Origin: Bacteroidales bacterium UBA5429
Lineage (GTDB): Bacteria; Bacteroidota; Bacteroidia; Bacteroidales; WCHB1-69
DNA: 64,000 nt
NCBI GenBank assembly: GCA_002427605.1
Contig: DIRT01000037.1
Coordinates: forward strand, 30,988-94,987
Direction of reading: 5' to 3'
The number at the start of each line of letters is the position of its first letter. Position 1 is the stretch's first letter. The notes under the pieces are model-generated. The model made no database searches. It had not been told where the DNA came from and saw only the letters and a list, made by a program, of their open reading frames with translations. Both the position numbers and the translations under genes were made by a program. This document shows positions 8,941 to 17,898 of the stretch, one piece after another.

Positions 8941-11397
8941 TTAGATGAAAAGATTGATTCTTGCATCGTCGGCGCGTTCCATATAGGTGGCAACACCGCC
9001 CACTGTAACGACATCAAGAAGTTCCTCTTTTCTTACGCCCATCATATCCATTGACATTTGACAAGCGATAAACTCAACTCCATTTTGAAGTGCTTGTTCA
9101 CGTAAAGATTCTAATGAATCGATTCCTTTTTCCTTCATTAAGTGGCGCATTAATCGATCACCCAAGCCCCACATGGAAAGTTTGGAAAGTTTGAGTTTGA
9201 GCGAGTGAGAAGGTAACATAAAGGAGAACATTTTGTCAAAGAATCCTTTTTTAAGTTTGGGCTTGTTTACCTTTTTAATTACATTCAATCCCCAGAAAGT
9301 AAAGAATATGGTTACTTTATCGCCTGAAGCGGCTGCTCCATTAGCCAATACCATGGTAGCCAATGCTTTATCCAAGTCATCACTAAACATGATGAAAGTT
9401 CTGTTTTTCTCTCCGGTGCTCAATGTGGCGCCTTGAGTTGCTCTCTTGATTCCTTTTTCAACAATAGCTTCATAGATTCCTTTGTCAGAGGAGGTAGAGA
9501 TTAAAAGGTTCTGTGTAGAGTTGCACCAGGCTTCAACATCTCTGATAAATCCGGGATCAGTTGAGGTTACTGTAATTTGATCACCACTGTTGGCATCATC
9601 AACTGCTTTGCGTAACTTTAGGATTGGTCCGGGACATTGTAATCCGGTTGCATCAATCGTGATCATATTTTTTACTTCCCGCATGAAGCTTACCTGCGCG
9701 TCATCAGCTAATTTGGGTCCCTTGAATAGAGGGAGTTCTTGATTGACAATTGGAGCTACTGCTACAGAGTAGGTGGTGTATCCCCCTGATAGATTTTTTA
9801 CGTCATTGAAGTGATTTGCTTTCAAAATGTTGGAAGCCAGGTAACCTCTCAGACCAATGGCACAAAAGATAACAATCGGTTTATCTTTTGGAATTTCATT
9901 CATTCTGGAGCGTAACTCATCAACAGGAATATTGATAGATCCGGGAATAGTACCCATGGCAACTTCATCCACAGTTCTTACATCAATCAAGGTTACTTTT
10001 TCCAAATCGAGTTCCTTAACCTCTCTCCAGGAGACAATATCCATCTTTTTACTGAGGATATTGTTAGCAACATATCCGGCGATAGTGATAGGATCTTTAG
10101 CAGAAGAGAATGGAGGAGCATAACAATGTTCAACAGCCATTAAATCGTAGATTGTTTTTCCCATTTTAATGAGTAGGGAGATCTGGTCGATTCTTTTATC
10201 TACACCGTCATATCCAACTCCCTGAGCTCCCAAAATGCGTCCTGTTTCGGGTTCAAAAGTGATTTTTAAGGAGATACGTGTTGATCCGGGATAGTATCCG
10301 GCATGTGAACCGGAGTGTGTCCAGGAACTGATGTAGGGTATATCCAGTGATTTTAGCTTTTTAGCAGCTAATCCGGTAGAAGCAACGGTGATGTCGAAAA
10401 TCTTAGCGATAGAAGTACCAATTGCTCCCTCATAGGGTTCCTTGTTGCCGAAAACCATATTGTCAGCTACCAGTCTTCCCTGACGATTGGCGGGGTTAGC
10501 CAGGTAATTCATCCAGGGTTTTCCTGTGATAGGGTGTGGAAACTCAATGGCATCACCCACGGCATAGATATCTTTTACAGAGGTTTCCAAGTATTCATTA
10601 ACCCAGATTCCTCTGGCTTCTCCAATTTTAATTCCTGAATCTTGTAAAAAGCCGATCTCGGGTCTAACTCCAATAGAAAGAATCACGACATCGGTTTCTA
10701 TCATTTTTCCACTTTCGAGATAAACGAGAATGGAGTCCTCATTTTTTTGAAATTTGGTAACAGACTCGCCGAGGTGGAGTTGCACACCTTTTTCAGTAAG
10801 ATGACGGTGAACAAGTTGAGCCATCGAGAAATCGATAGGAGCCATCACCTGATCTAACTTCTCAGCAATATGTACTTGAGCACCCAGGTGGTGTAAGTTT
10901 TCCGCCATCTCCAATCCAATAAATCCGGCACCCACAATCAGTGCTCTTTTGATCACTTTTTCACTGACATACTTTTTAATTCTGTCGGTATCCGGAATAT
11001 TTCTTAGTGAGAAAACTCCATCCAGGTCGATTCCTTCAATGTTTGGTCTGATGGGAGCGGCTCCGGGAGAGAGCAAAAGTTTGTCGTAAGACTCTTGATA
11101 AATAGCTCCATTTTCATTTTTAACATGAACTATCTTTTTCTCAGGATCGATTCGTACTACCTCATTTTGAACACGGACATCGGCATTAAAGCGAGTTCCA
11201 AAAGTGGTAGGTGTTTGCAATAAAAGTCGGCTTCTTTCACTAATCACCCCTCCAATATAGTAAGGTAATCCACAATTAGCGTACGAAATGTAACTTCCTT
11301 TTTCTAAAATGATAATTTCTGCATTTTCATCATTTCTTCTGATTCTGGCTGCTGCGGTAGCGCCTCCGGCTACTCCGCCTACAATGACATGTTTCAT
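8941..11397 (-). CDS. CoA-disulfide reductase-like flavoprotein fused to rhodanese, TusA and DsrE-like domains
   Basis: An 818-residue cytoplasmic fusion. Residues 1-450 form a pyridine nucleotide-disulfide oxidoreductase of the CoA-disulfide reductase type: FAD motif VGGVAGGATAAARIRR and the single redox Cys42 in SYANCGLPYY. Residues about 455-545 are a rhodanese (DVRTVDEVAMGTIPGSINIP, active-site Cys512 in FCAIGLRGY). Residues about 575-645 are TusA-like (TGLQCPGP, Cys588). The remainder (FIMFSDDLDKALATMVLANGAAASG onward) is a DsrE/DrsE2-like sulfurtransferase module. Four thiol or persulfide centres in one chain suggest intramolecular sulfur relay or persulfide/CoA-disulfide reduction; this is inference. 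It has its own -7 box inside the end of the preceding gene. Confidence 0.9.
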   Translation of the reverse strand: MKHVIVGGVAGGATAAARIRRNDENAEIIILEKGSYISYANCGLPYYIGGVISERSRLLLQTPTTFGTRFNADVRVQNEVVRIDPEKKIVHVKNENGAIYQESYDKLLLSPGAAPIRPNIEGIDLDGVFSLRNIPDTDRIKKYVSEKVIKRALIVGAGFIGLEMAENLHHLGAQVHIAEKLDQVMAPIDFSMAQLVHRHLTEKGVQLHLGESVTKFQKNEDSILVYLESGKMIETDVVILSIGVRPEIGFLQDSGIKIGEARGIWVNEYLETSVKDIYAVGDAIEFPHPITGKPWMNYLANPANRQGRLVADNMVFGNKEPYEGAIGTSIAKIFDITVASTGLAAKKLKSLDIPYISSWTHSGSHAGYYPGSTRISLKITFEPETGRILGAQGVGYDGVDKRIDQISLLIKMGKTIYDLMAVEHCYAPPFSSAKDPITIAGYVANNILSKKMDIVSWREVKELDLEKVTLIDVRTVDEVAMGTIPGSINIPVDELRSRMNEIPKDKPIVIFCAIGLRGYLASNILKANHFNDVKNLSGGYTTYSVAVAPIVNQELPLFKGPKLADDAQVSFMREVKNMITIDATGLQCPGPILKLRKAVDDANSGDQITVTSTDPGFIRDVEAWCNSTQNLLISTSSDKGIYEAIVEKGIKRATQGATLSTGEKNRTFIMFSDDLDKALATMVLANGAAASGDKVTIFFTFWGLNVIKKVNKPKLKKGFFDKMFSFMLPSHSLKLKLSKLSMWGLGDRLMRHLMKEKGIDSLESLREQALQNGVEFIACQMSMDMMGVRKEELLDVVTVGGVATYMERADDARINLFI

Positions 11398-11427
11398 GGT
11401 TTTTAAAGTTTTTATTTTGTTTTATGG

Positions 11428-12588
11428 TTATGAGTTGTTAAAGCTAAAAAGATTGTGCAAAGATAGTTTATTATTCAATGGGTTAGCATAAATTTCTAAA
11501 AATTTTTTCTCTAAGCTACAGTAATCGTCAATATCGGTAATTTTAGAGAGTTGTTTATGCATGTAAGTTTTAAATTGCTCCATCTCGTCAGAACTGTATT
11601 GACTGCTATAGTTAGCTCTTTTACGTAAAAGGTCATGTGCAATGTAATTGTTGTTCCAAAGTTGATAATTATTGATTATTCTTTCATCTACCAATTGAGT
11701 CAATTCATTACAAAAAAGGGTGTAATTATCTGATAATGAAGCTATTTCTTTTTCTGAAATAGGTTCTGTAATCACCATGGAAACTTTTCCTTTAGGTTGA
11801 TTGATTCCGTACAAAATACTTTCTAAATCCTCCTCTTTTCGTTTGTTATAGATCCCGCTTAACTCCTTTAAAAAGACCTCTCTTACTTTCATAAAGTCAC
11901 ATGACTCATATTGGTAGGAGATGGCTATAGGTGTTATGTTCATCTCTATAAAATGATCTTTAAAGCGCTTTCTTTGCGACACGGAATACATTTTGATTAA
12001 TCCCGGATCAGTTCTGTCTATTCCATCTTTAGTTCTTCCATTCCGCTGGGCAATCCATGTGGATTTCTTTTTCTGAGTGATGGTATATTGCAAATAATCG
12101 GATAGGGAAGTTAGTTTGTGATATAATTCCCGGGAGGTTCCGCTTCGGTCTGTTTTGTACATCAGGCATGACTTTCCAATATCGATAATTAGGGGATTCA
12201 TCATCAGATTACTCCCGAAAGAAATTTCGATAAGTTCATCAAGGTTCTCAAAATAAAGTACTTGCAGTATCAATGCATCCATGACAATATCTCTATGATT
12301 GGAAATAAAGGAGTATGCCTGATCTTTTTTGATTCTCTCCAGTCCGGTAACGATGAGCTCATCTGTTGTTTTCTCAATTGTTTTTTTCGCTAAAACCCAC
12401 GCAAATTTTCGATGAAACTCTTTGATCGTTTTAACGTTGATCAACTCTTGTTTAAGCTGTTCAAAGGGAGTTTCTGGGAGTAAAGAATGACAGATCATTT
12501 GAAACTCTTTGGAATGAGCAATTCTAACAAAGGCTTCCTGCGCCTCCTGGTCGTTGTATGGTCTGATATGTTCAAATTGTTTTTCCAT
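11428..12588 (-). CDS. PlsB-like phospholipid/glycerol-phosphate acyltransferase
   Basis: A 386-residue soluble or peripheral membrane protein. FISNHRDIVMDA (N97-H98-R99-D100) is the NHRD-type acyltransferase motif seen in PlsB-like LPLAT proteins of Bacteroidota, and AQRNGRTKDGIDRTDPG is the second substrate-binding block. It probably transfers an acyl chain from ACP or CoA to a glycerol phosphate-type acceptor. As the last gene of the minus-strand cluster, 14 bases after the PaaK-like ligase, it may acylate the polyene lipid or its anchor. A housekeeping role cannot be excluded. There are two other acyltransferase domains in the cluster (LpxL type and PlsC type). Confidence 0.8.
   Translation of the reverse strand: MEKQFEHIRPYNDQEAQEAFVRIAHSKEFQMICHSLLPETPFEQLKQELINVKTIKEFHRKFAWVLAKKTIEKTTDELIVTGLERIKKDQAYSFISNHRDIVMDALILQVLYFENLDELIEISFGSNLMMNPLIIDIGKSCLMYKTDRSGTSRELYHKLTSLSDYLQYTITQKKKSTWIAQRNGRTKDGIDRTDPGLIKMYSVSQRKRFKDHFIEMNITPIAISYQYESCDFMKVREVFLKELSGIYNKRKEEDLESILYGINQPKGKVSMVITEPISEKEIASLSDNYTLFCNELTQLVDERIINNYQLWNNNYIAHDLLRKRANYSSQYSSDEMEQFKTYMHKQLSKITDIDDYCSLEKKFLEIYANPLNNKLSLHNLFSFNNS
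11458..11465 (-). promoter_or_regulatory. Putative -7 box for the CoA-disulfide reductase fusion
   Basis: TATCTTTG on the minus strand lies inside the last codons of the acyltransferase gene, 61 bases before the ATG at 11397. It suggests that the flavoprotein is not simply the last gene of the pigment operon. Confidence 0.5.
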
Positions 12589-12602
12589 TTTCTGTTTATT
12601 TC

Positions 12603-13898
12603 CTATTTACGTTCATCAAAGAATTTAATGGGTTTACGTTTGATTTCAGGGGTTTGAATCTTTTGAATAGTTTCAATTGACTCAAATATCACTTCCGGAG
12701 CAACCCGTAGTCTGGCTCTGAACTTATCTTTGATCTCTTTTTCCATCTCTTCGCTTTGGGTTCGTGTTCCCACTTTGACAGTGAGTTGATCCGTTCCAAT
12801 CTCATTAGTGGATACATAAACCAGATAGTTTTCAACGTAGCTAATTTGCTCCAATACATCAAAAATAGCGTATGGATAAAGAGTTGTTCCCTTGAATTTA
12901 ATCATCTGATTTTTTCTTCCGATGATGGGACTGATTCGAGGTGTATTTCTGCCACAGCTACAAGGTTCATAATGAAAACGACACATATCACCGGTTTTGT
13001 ATCGTAACAGAGGCATCGCTTCAACTCCCAAAGTGGTTACTACCAACTCTCCATATTCTCCCTCTTTTACTACATTGCCTTCATCATCAATCAGTTCACA
13101 GATAATCAATTCCGGATGGAGGTGTCCTCCTTTTTGAGCGGTACACTCTGTGAAGCTGGTAGACATTTCAGTTGAGGCGTAGGTCGAATAGAGCTCAATA
13201 TCCCATTTGTCTTTAATTTTTTGTCCCAACAGATTGAGTGAAAAGTCTTGCTCCCGAAGATTTTCCCCGATACAAATTGCTTTTTTTACTCCAAACTGGT
13301 GATAATCAATATTGTTTTCCTCAGCATATTGGATAATCTTGAGTATGAAGGAGGGTACAACAATGAGAGTATCAGGATAAATTCGTCGGATTGTATCCCA
13401 CTGTAGTTCAGGAATTCCATTGCCCACTCTAATGATGCCGGCACCCAACATGCGAACACCTAAAAAGTAGGCTAATCCGGCCATAAACCGTTTGTCAATC
13501 GTAGTCATTAATTGAAAAATGTCGCCCGGTTTAGAGCCTGTTCCCATGAAGGAGATCGCTTCATTGTACGCTAAACGCTCCAAGTCACGATCACTCATGG
13601 CAAATGTAACAGGATCTCCTGATGTACCTGAAGTGGTGATATAGTCGATAATTTTCTCTTTTGGAGTACACAAGAATTCTTTGTTATGCTCATGTAGAGC
13701 AGACTTTTCAGTGAATGGGATCAACTGTAATTGTTCTATTGTTTTGATTGCCTCTATCTCAATTTGCTCCTCTTGAAACAATTTTTGATAAAATGGAGAA
13801 TGTGCTTTCAAATATTGTAATGCACTTTGAAGCTTTTCTTCCTGAAAAGCAATGATTTCTTCTAAAGGTTGAAATTCTATAGTAGGATCTTTAATCAT
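12603..13898 (-). CDS. PaaK-like aryl acid:CoA/ACP ligase
   Basis: A 431-residue ANL-superfamily adenylate-forming enzyme of the phenylacetate-CoA ligase branch. The P-loop TTSGTSGDPVTF is at 88-98, YASTEMSTSF forms the A5 motif, and CSCGRNTPRISPIIGR with KTGDMCRFHYEPC gives the Cys-rich element and hinge seen in PaaK relatives. In this cluster the natural substrate would be p-coumarate made by the tyrosine ammonia-lyase at the other end, to be activated as the starter for polyketide-like extension. Substrate is inferred from context only. It follows the alpha/beta hydrolase by 6 bases. Confidence 0.85.
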   Translation of the reverse strand: MIKDPTIEFQPLEEIIAFQEEKLQSALQYLKAHSPFYQKLFQEEQIEIEAIKTIEQLQLIPFTEKSALHEHNKEFLCTPKEKIIDYITTSGTSGDPVTFAMSDRDLERLAYNEAISFMGTGSKPGDIFQLMTTIDKRFMAGLAYFLGVRMLGAGIIRVGNGIPELQWDTIRRIYPDTLIVVPSFILKIIQYAEENNIDYHQFGVKKAICIGENLREQDFSLNLLGQKIKDKWDIELYSTYASTEMSTSFTECTAQKGGHLHPELIICELIDDEGNVVKEGEYGELVVTTLGVEAMPLLRYKTGDMCRFHYEPCSCGRNTPRISPIIGRKNQMIKFKGTTLYPYAIFDVLEQISYVENYLVYVSTNEIGTDQLTVKVGTRTQSEEMEKEIKDKFRARLRVAPEVIFESIETIQKIQTPEIKRKPIKFFDERK

Positions 13899-13904
13899 AA
13901 TAAT

Positions 13905-14765
13905 TTAATTGATAATTTTTTCACTTTTAAGCCATTCGATCATATCATTAAACCAGGTGAAGATCTGATCTTTAGGGTTAGGGTGGGCTCCAAATCCATG
14001 TCCACCTGTTTCATACAAAAATAGTTTTGAAGATATATTCGATTTTTTCAAGGCTTCTGCCATGAGCAAGGCGTTATGGTAATCCACAACAGGGTCATCT
14101 TTTGCTTGAATAACGAGGATATTCTCCATTTCCGGATGAACATTTTTCTCTAATGACATTTTTTGAACTAGTTCTTCCGGTTTTTTTCTTCCGATGAGGT
14201 TTTTCCTGGATCTACGATGAGCGTAAGGGTCTTCCATAGTGACAACAGGATATACCATCACGGTAAATAAGGGTTTGAGAGACTCCTTCGTTTCAATTCC
14301 CAGCGGCTTTAAATAATCCTCATTGAAATAGGTGGCGGCTGTTCCTACCAGGTGTCCTCCGGCAGAAAACCCGATTAGTCCAACACGATCTGCCGAATAG
14401 CTGTATTCTGAAGCACGTTCTTTGACGAGCTGTATGGCACGCTGTATATCCTGAATCATGGCCGGATGACGATGTCCCATAAATCCCACCCGATATCTTA
14501 AAACTATGGCTGTAAATCCTTCAGCAGAGAGCATTTTGGCAATCTCATGTCCTTCATGTTTCATTCCCAGATGGTGATAACTTCCACCGGGACAAATAAT
14601 GATTGCAGTGTGGTTATCCCTTGCAGAATCTGGGGTATAGTAGTACATTTTTGCCCACCGGCATGGAATTTTGGTGTTTTTCCATATTGTAACATCCTGT
14701 GCATTAAGGAGTTGAATTAAGAAGACAAAAATTAAACTATAAATAAATGCTCTTTTCATAATCAT
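13905..14765 (-). CDS. Exported alpha/beta hydrolase (esterase-like)
   Basis: A 286-residue protein with a signal peptide (MKRAFIYSLIFVFLIQLLNAQ). The esterase/BD-FAE type fold is clear: IIICPGGSYHHLGMKHEG forms the oxyanion region, the nucleophile elbow is GFSAGGH with Ser134, Asp lies in QAKDDPVVDYHNA and His in TGGHGFGAHP. The start overlaps the previous gene by 29 bases, so translation is probably coupled. An exported esterase inside a polyene cluster could cleave an ester of the finished lipid or remove a carrier group outside the inner membrane; this is inference. Xylan-acetylesterase homologues are similar, but no glycan genes are nearby. Confidence 0.8.
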   Translation of the reverse strand: MIMKRAFIYSLIFVFLIQLLNAQDVTIWKNTKIPCRWAKMYYYTPDSARDNHTAIIICPGGSYHHLGMKHEGHEIAKMLSAEGFTAIVLRYRVGFMGHRHPAMIQDIQRAIQLVKERASEYSYSADRVGLIGFSAGGHLVGTAATYFNEDYLKPLGIETKESLKPLFTVMVYPVVTMEDPYAHRRSRKNLIGRKKPEELVQKMSLEKNVHPEMENILVIQAKDDPVVDYHNALLMAEALKKSNISSKLFLYETGGHGFGAHPNPKDQIFTWFNDMIEWLKSEKIIN

Positions 14766-15105
14766 TCAGTTGCGTCCATCGAGGGTTAGTTAATCTATTT
14801 TGTTCAATATCAAATTGAACAAGGTAATACACTTCATCATAAAAGTTCAATTTGGAGTTCATACCCGGTGCACATTCAAGGTAGATCATCTTTTCCGGTA
14901 GAATATGAAAAGCTTCACAGATCTGTTCCGCCAAGGAGCAGGTTACTGAAGTAATGGTTGTCCCGGGATTCTCTTTGTATAGTTCTGTAACGATGACAAT
15001 GGTCTGTTCTCCTTTTTGTGATATTTTCAATCCACAACGGGAGGGCATATCAAAGGAGCCTTTGAAGTCAAATGTTTGATCTATATGATAATGAGTTAGT
15101 TCCAT
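14737..15105 (-). CDS. Small cluster protein of unknown function
   Basis: A 122-residue protein with no signal peptide or membrane segment. I do not recognise the family. It is acidic, with a beta-rich centre (GEQTIVIVTELYKENPGTTITSVTCSLAEQICEAF) and a C-terminal region rich in aromatic residues (YDEVYYLVQFDIEQN). It lies 12 bases after a B12-type radical SAM gene and overlaps the exported hydrolase by 29 bases, so it is clearly part of the operon. Small size and location suggest an accessory factor of the radical SAM protein or of the hydrolase, but nothing in the sequence proves this. Confidence 0.6.
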   Translation of the reverse strand: MELTHYHIDQTFDFKGSFDMPSRCGLKISQKGEQTIVIVTELYKENPGTTITSVTCSLAEQICEAFHILPEKMIYLECAPGMNSKLNFYDEVYYLVQFDIEQNRLTNPRWTQLNDYEKSIYL

Positions 15106-15117
15106 TTTACTCTATTT

Positions 15118-16383
15118 TTAACGAATCACTTGTTTCCCAAAGGATTGGTTTGCTAAATCTCTTCTTCTTGGAACAAAGGTGCCATCCTCCATTTCTTTCA
15201 TAATCACTTTTGTAAAGAGTTTGAACATCTTTAGCTCTTGGGATTCATCTTTGTAGAAGCTATCCCAGGCATATTGATAGAGTTCTTGTAGTCTTTCCGG
15301 ACTCATATTTTTAGGCTGATATACCACTTGTCCGGCATTATAGTTGTTCCAATCTTTGTCAAATATTCTTCCCTGACGATATAAGTCATCCCAAACTTTG
15401 GTATGGGGGAAAGGAGTGAGGATAGTAAACTCAGCAAGGTCTAAATCAATCTCTAACAGAAAGTCAATCAATCGTTTGATATCATCCTCAGTTTGATCAT
15501 CCAAGCCCAGCAGGATAGTTCCCTCAACGCCAATTCCGTGGTCATGGTATCTTTTAATTCTCTCTTTGATAAAGTCTGAGGTGTCAAATACAGCTTGGTA
15601 CACATACCAGGCACCTGCTTTGGCAGCTAAATCAAGAATTTCCGGATCATCAGCAATGGTATGACTGATCCATTTCTTCTTGAGTGGTGCAATCGCTCTG
15701 AACAGTTCCGCTACCCACTCTTTATCCTGGGCAAGCGAGTTATCAACAATAAAGAGACGATTATTTTGTATACTGGCCATCTCTTCCACTACCTTATCCA
15801 TGGGACGTGCTCTGAATTTTCTTCCTCCCAAATAGGAAACGGCACAAGGATAGCAACTGAATCGACATCCACGGGAGGCATGGAAAAGGTCCACCATTTG
15901 TACTCCTTTGTGGTTGTACAGAGAACGATTGAGGATATCTCTTCTGGCAGGTCCTACCCATTCAATAGGAGGGTGTTCATTGAGGAAGTTGTACACCTTT
16001 TTAAGTTCTCCCTTTTTGAAATCATTCATCACTTCTTCCATTCGTCCCTCTGATTCTCCCAGGAATATTGAATCTGCATGAAGCATAGTCTCCTCTGCGT
16101 GCAACATGGTGGAAATACCTCCAAAAATCACTTTAATGCCTTTGTCACGATAAATTTTAGCAATTTCATAACCTCGCTTAATCTGAACTGTCAGCATCAT
16201 GGAGATGCCCACAAAATCTACCGCTTCATCAAAATTGAGTTCTTCCACATTTTCATCGGTAAAGGAGACCTCAATATCTTCCGGTAAGGATGCTGCCATC
16301 ACTACCGGACCGTGAGGTGGAAGATTAAAAGTGGTCTGTCCTTCCAGTTTTCTCCATTTGGGGTAGATTATTTTAAATTTCAT
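15118..16383 (-). CDS. B12-binding-type radical SAM protein (second copy in cluster)
   Basis: A 421-residue protein. The first 150 residues form a Rossmann-like cobalamin-binding-type domain (DFVGISMMLTVQIKRGYEIAKIYRDKGIKVIFGG). The radical SAM cluster motif is CRFSCYPC (Cys-x3-Cys-x2-Cys) in SRGCRFSCYPCAVSYLGG, followed by GTILLGLDDQTEDDI and FTILTPFPHTKVWDDL, as in the BchE/HpnJ-like class. Members perform methylation, ring formation or other radical chemistry on lipids and pigments. It lies between the CrtI-like oxidoreductase and the 122-residue unknown. A second, divergent paralogue is at 28769-30118. The substrate is presumably the polyene chain or aryl head. Confidence 0.85.
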   Translation of the reverse strand: MKFKIIYPKWRKLEGQTTFNLPPHGPVVMAASLPEDIEVSFTDENVEELNFDEAVDFVGISMMLTVQIKRGYEIAKIYRDKGIKVIFGGISTMLHAEETMLHADSIFLGESEGRMEEVMNDFKKGELKKVYNFLNEHPPIEWVGPARRDILNRSLYNHKGVQMVDLFHASRGCRFSCYPCAVSYLGGRKFRARPMDKVVEEMASIQNNRLFIVDNSLAQDKEWVAELFRAIAPLKKKWISHTIADDPEILDLAAKAGAWYVYQAVFDTSDFIKERIKRYHDHGIGVEGTILLGLDDQTEDDIKRLIDFLLEIDLDLAEFTILTPFPHTKVWDDLYRQGRIFDKDWNNYNAGQVVYQPKNMSPERLQELYQYAWDSFYKDESQELKMFKLFTKVIMKEMEDGTFVPRRRDLANQSFGKQVIR

Positions 16384-16401
16384 ATTGTTGATTTTTAATT
16401 A

Positions 16402-17898
16402 TTATTCACTGCTTTTTTGGATATCATTCATAATTGTATTGACACCTAGAAACTCGGCACAAGTAATGATGGACCCGATACTTACCCCTAAAAAACCGTG
16501 AGAATTAATATTTTGTCCGGTTAAAAAGAGATTGGGGATCTTCGTTCTTTGCGATACCAAAGTTTGTACGGGGAAGTTGCAATCCCGTTGAATACCGAAA
16601 AGAGAACCATTCTTGGTTCCGGTATAGTCGCGGTAAGTTAAAGGGGTAGAAATATTGTAGTACGCAATATTCTCTTTAATTTCGGGGTAGTGCTGTTGCA
16701 AAAGTTGAATCATTTTCTCTGCTTTTCCCTCTTTGAACTCGATGTAATCTTCACCTCTTTTACCAACGGTAGTGTGTTCCCATTTTTTGACTTCATCAAA
16801 TGAGAGATAAGAGGAGATCTGTGCACTATTCGCAAAAGGACCATCTCCCTCGCGGGCTTGCATCATATAGAGGAAACTTTTGGGCCACTCCGGAAGTTTA
16901 TAATCCTGGGCGTACCATACTGAATCACCTTCAAAATGGTAATGATTGTAGTTGAGATAGGGAACAGAATTAGGTTTAAATCCAAGATAGATAGTCATGT
17001 TAGAAGCAGTGTTTTCCATATTTTGAATCCGTGTTCTATATGCATTGCGAATGAGGTGTGATTCGATCAAATCAACCGTGTTGGCAGGGTGAATATTGGA
17101 GATAAACTGCTTGGCTTCAAACTGTTCACCCCATTTAGTTAGTACGGAAACAGCTTCTGTATGGTTACAAATAATCTTTTCTATCTTACAGTTTTTATAG
17201 ATTACTCCTCCATTATTTTCAATCGATTTGGCTAAACTTTCAATAATGGTATGACTGCCGTCTACCAGTCGCCAGGCACTACTAATGTAGGAGTGGAGCG
17301 TTAACGCATGCACATACACCGGTGTTTTATCCGGATAACCTGCATAAAGGGTGTTTGTAGCAGCTAATATGTTTTGTAATACAGGATCATCAGTAAAGGA
17401 AGCGATAAAGCTACCCACACTCTTTTTGATAAAATCGGACTCAATAAAAGTGGTTTGATTGATCTCTTGTAGGTTGTATAGAGGTGAAGCATGAGCAATT
17501 CGCTGGATCTCTTGAATATAGTTGCGAATTCCTTCCCGTTCTTTTGGAAAATATTGGGATAGTTGTTCTATAAAGTTTTCATATCCCATGGCATAACCAT
17601 ACTCTTTGCCACCCAATGTGATTTTTTCAAATCGATTTTCATCTAGCTTTCGTAACTCAACATCTTTGAGGATGTCGAAATAGGTAAACAGTTTATGCAA
17701 AATTTCTCCTTCTCCCAATCCTCCAAGATAATGCATCCCGGTATCGAAGGTGTACCCATTCCGCTTAAACACTTGCAAACATCCTCCCAATTGGTGATGT
17801 TGTTCAAAAAGTGCCACTTTATAGCCATGTTTACTGAGAGTATAGCCACAAAGTAAGCCACCCAAGCCGGTTCCGATAATAATTACATCATACTTCAT
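16402..17898 (-). CDS. CrtI-like FAD-dependent oxidoreductase (phytoene desaturase / retinol saturase family)
   Basis: A 498-residue flavoprotein. The FAD-binding motif IIIGTGLGGLLCGYTLSKHGYKV is at 6-28, followed by FEQHHQLGGCLQVFKRNGYTFDTGMHYLGG, diagnostic of the CrtI/CrtN/RetSat family. The C-terminal dinucleotide motif NLFLTGQNINSHGFLGVSIG is present. Such proteins desaturate, isomerise or reduce polyene chains; homologues are regular members of flexirubin and aryl-polyene clusters of Bacteroidota. The start ATG overlaps the end of the MMPL gene by 4 bases (ATGA), so translation is coupled. Its exact step cannot be deduced. Confidence 0.88.
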   Translation of the reverse strand: MKYDVIIIGTGLGGLLCGYTLSKHGYKVALFEQHHQLGGCLQVFKRNGYTFDTGMHYLGGLGEGEILHKLFTYFDILKDVELRKLDENRFEKITLGGKEYGYAMGYENFIEQLSQYFPKEREGIRNYIQEIQRIAHASPLYNLQEINQTTFIESDFIKKSVGSFIASFTDDPVLQNILAATNTLYAGYPDKTPVYVHALTLHSYISSAWRLVDGSHTIIESLAKSIENNGGVIYKNCKIEKIICNHTEAVSVLTKWGEQFEAKQFISNIHPANTVDLIESHLIRNAYRTRIQNMENTASNMTIYLGFKPNSVPYLNYNHYHFEGDSVWYAQDYKLPEWPKSFLYMMQAREGDGPFANSAQISSYLSFDEVKKWEHTTVGKRGEDYIEFKEGKAEKMIQLLQQHYPEIKENIAYYNISTPLTYRDYTGTKNGSLFGIQRDCNFPVQTLVSQRTKIPNLFLTGQNINSHGFLGVSIGSIITCAEFLGVNTIMNDIQKSSE

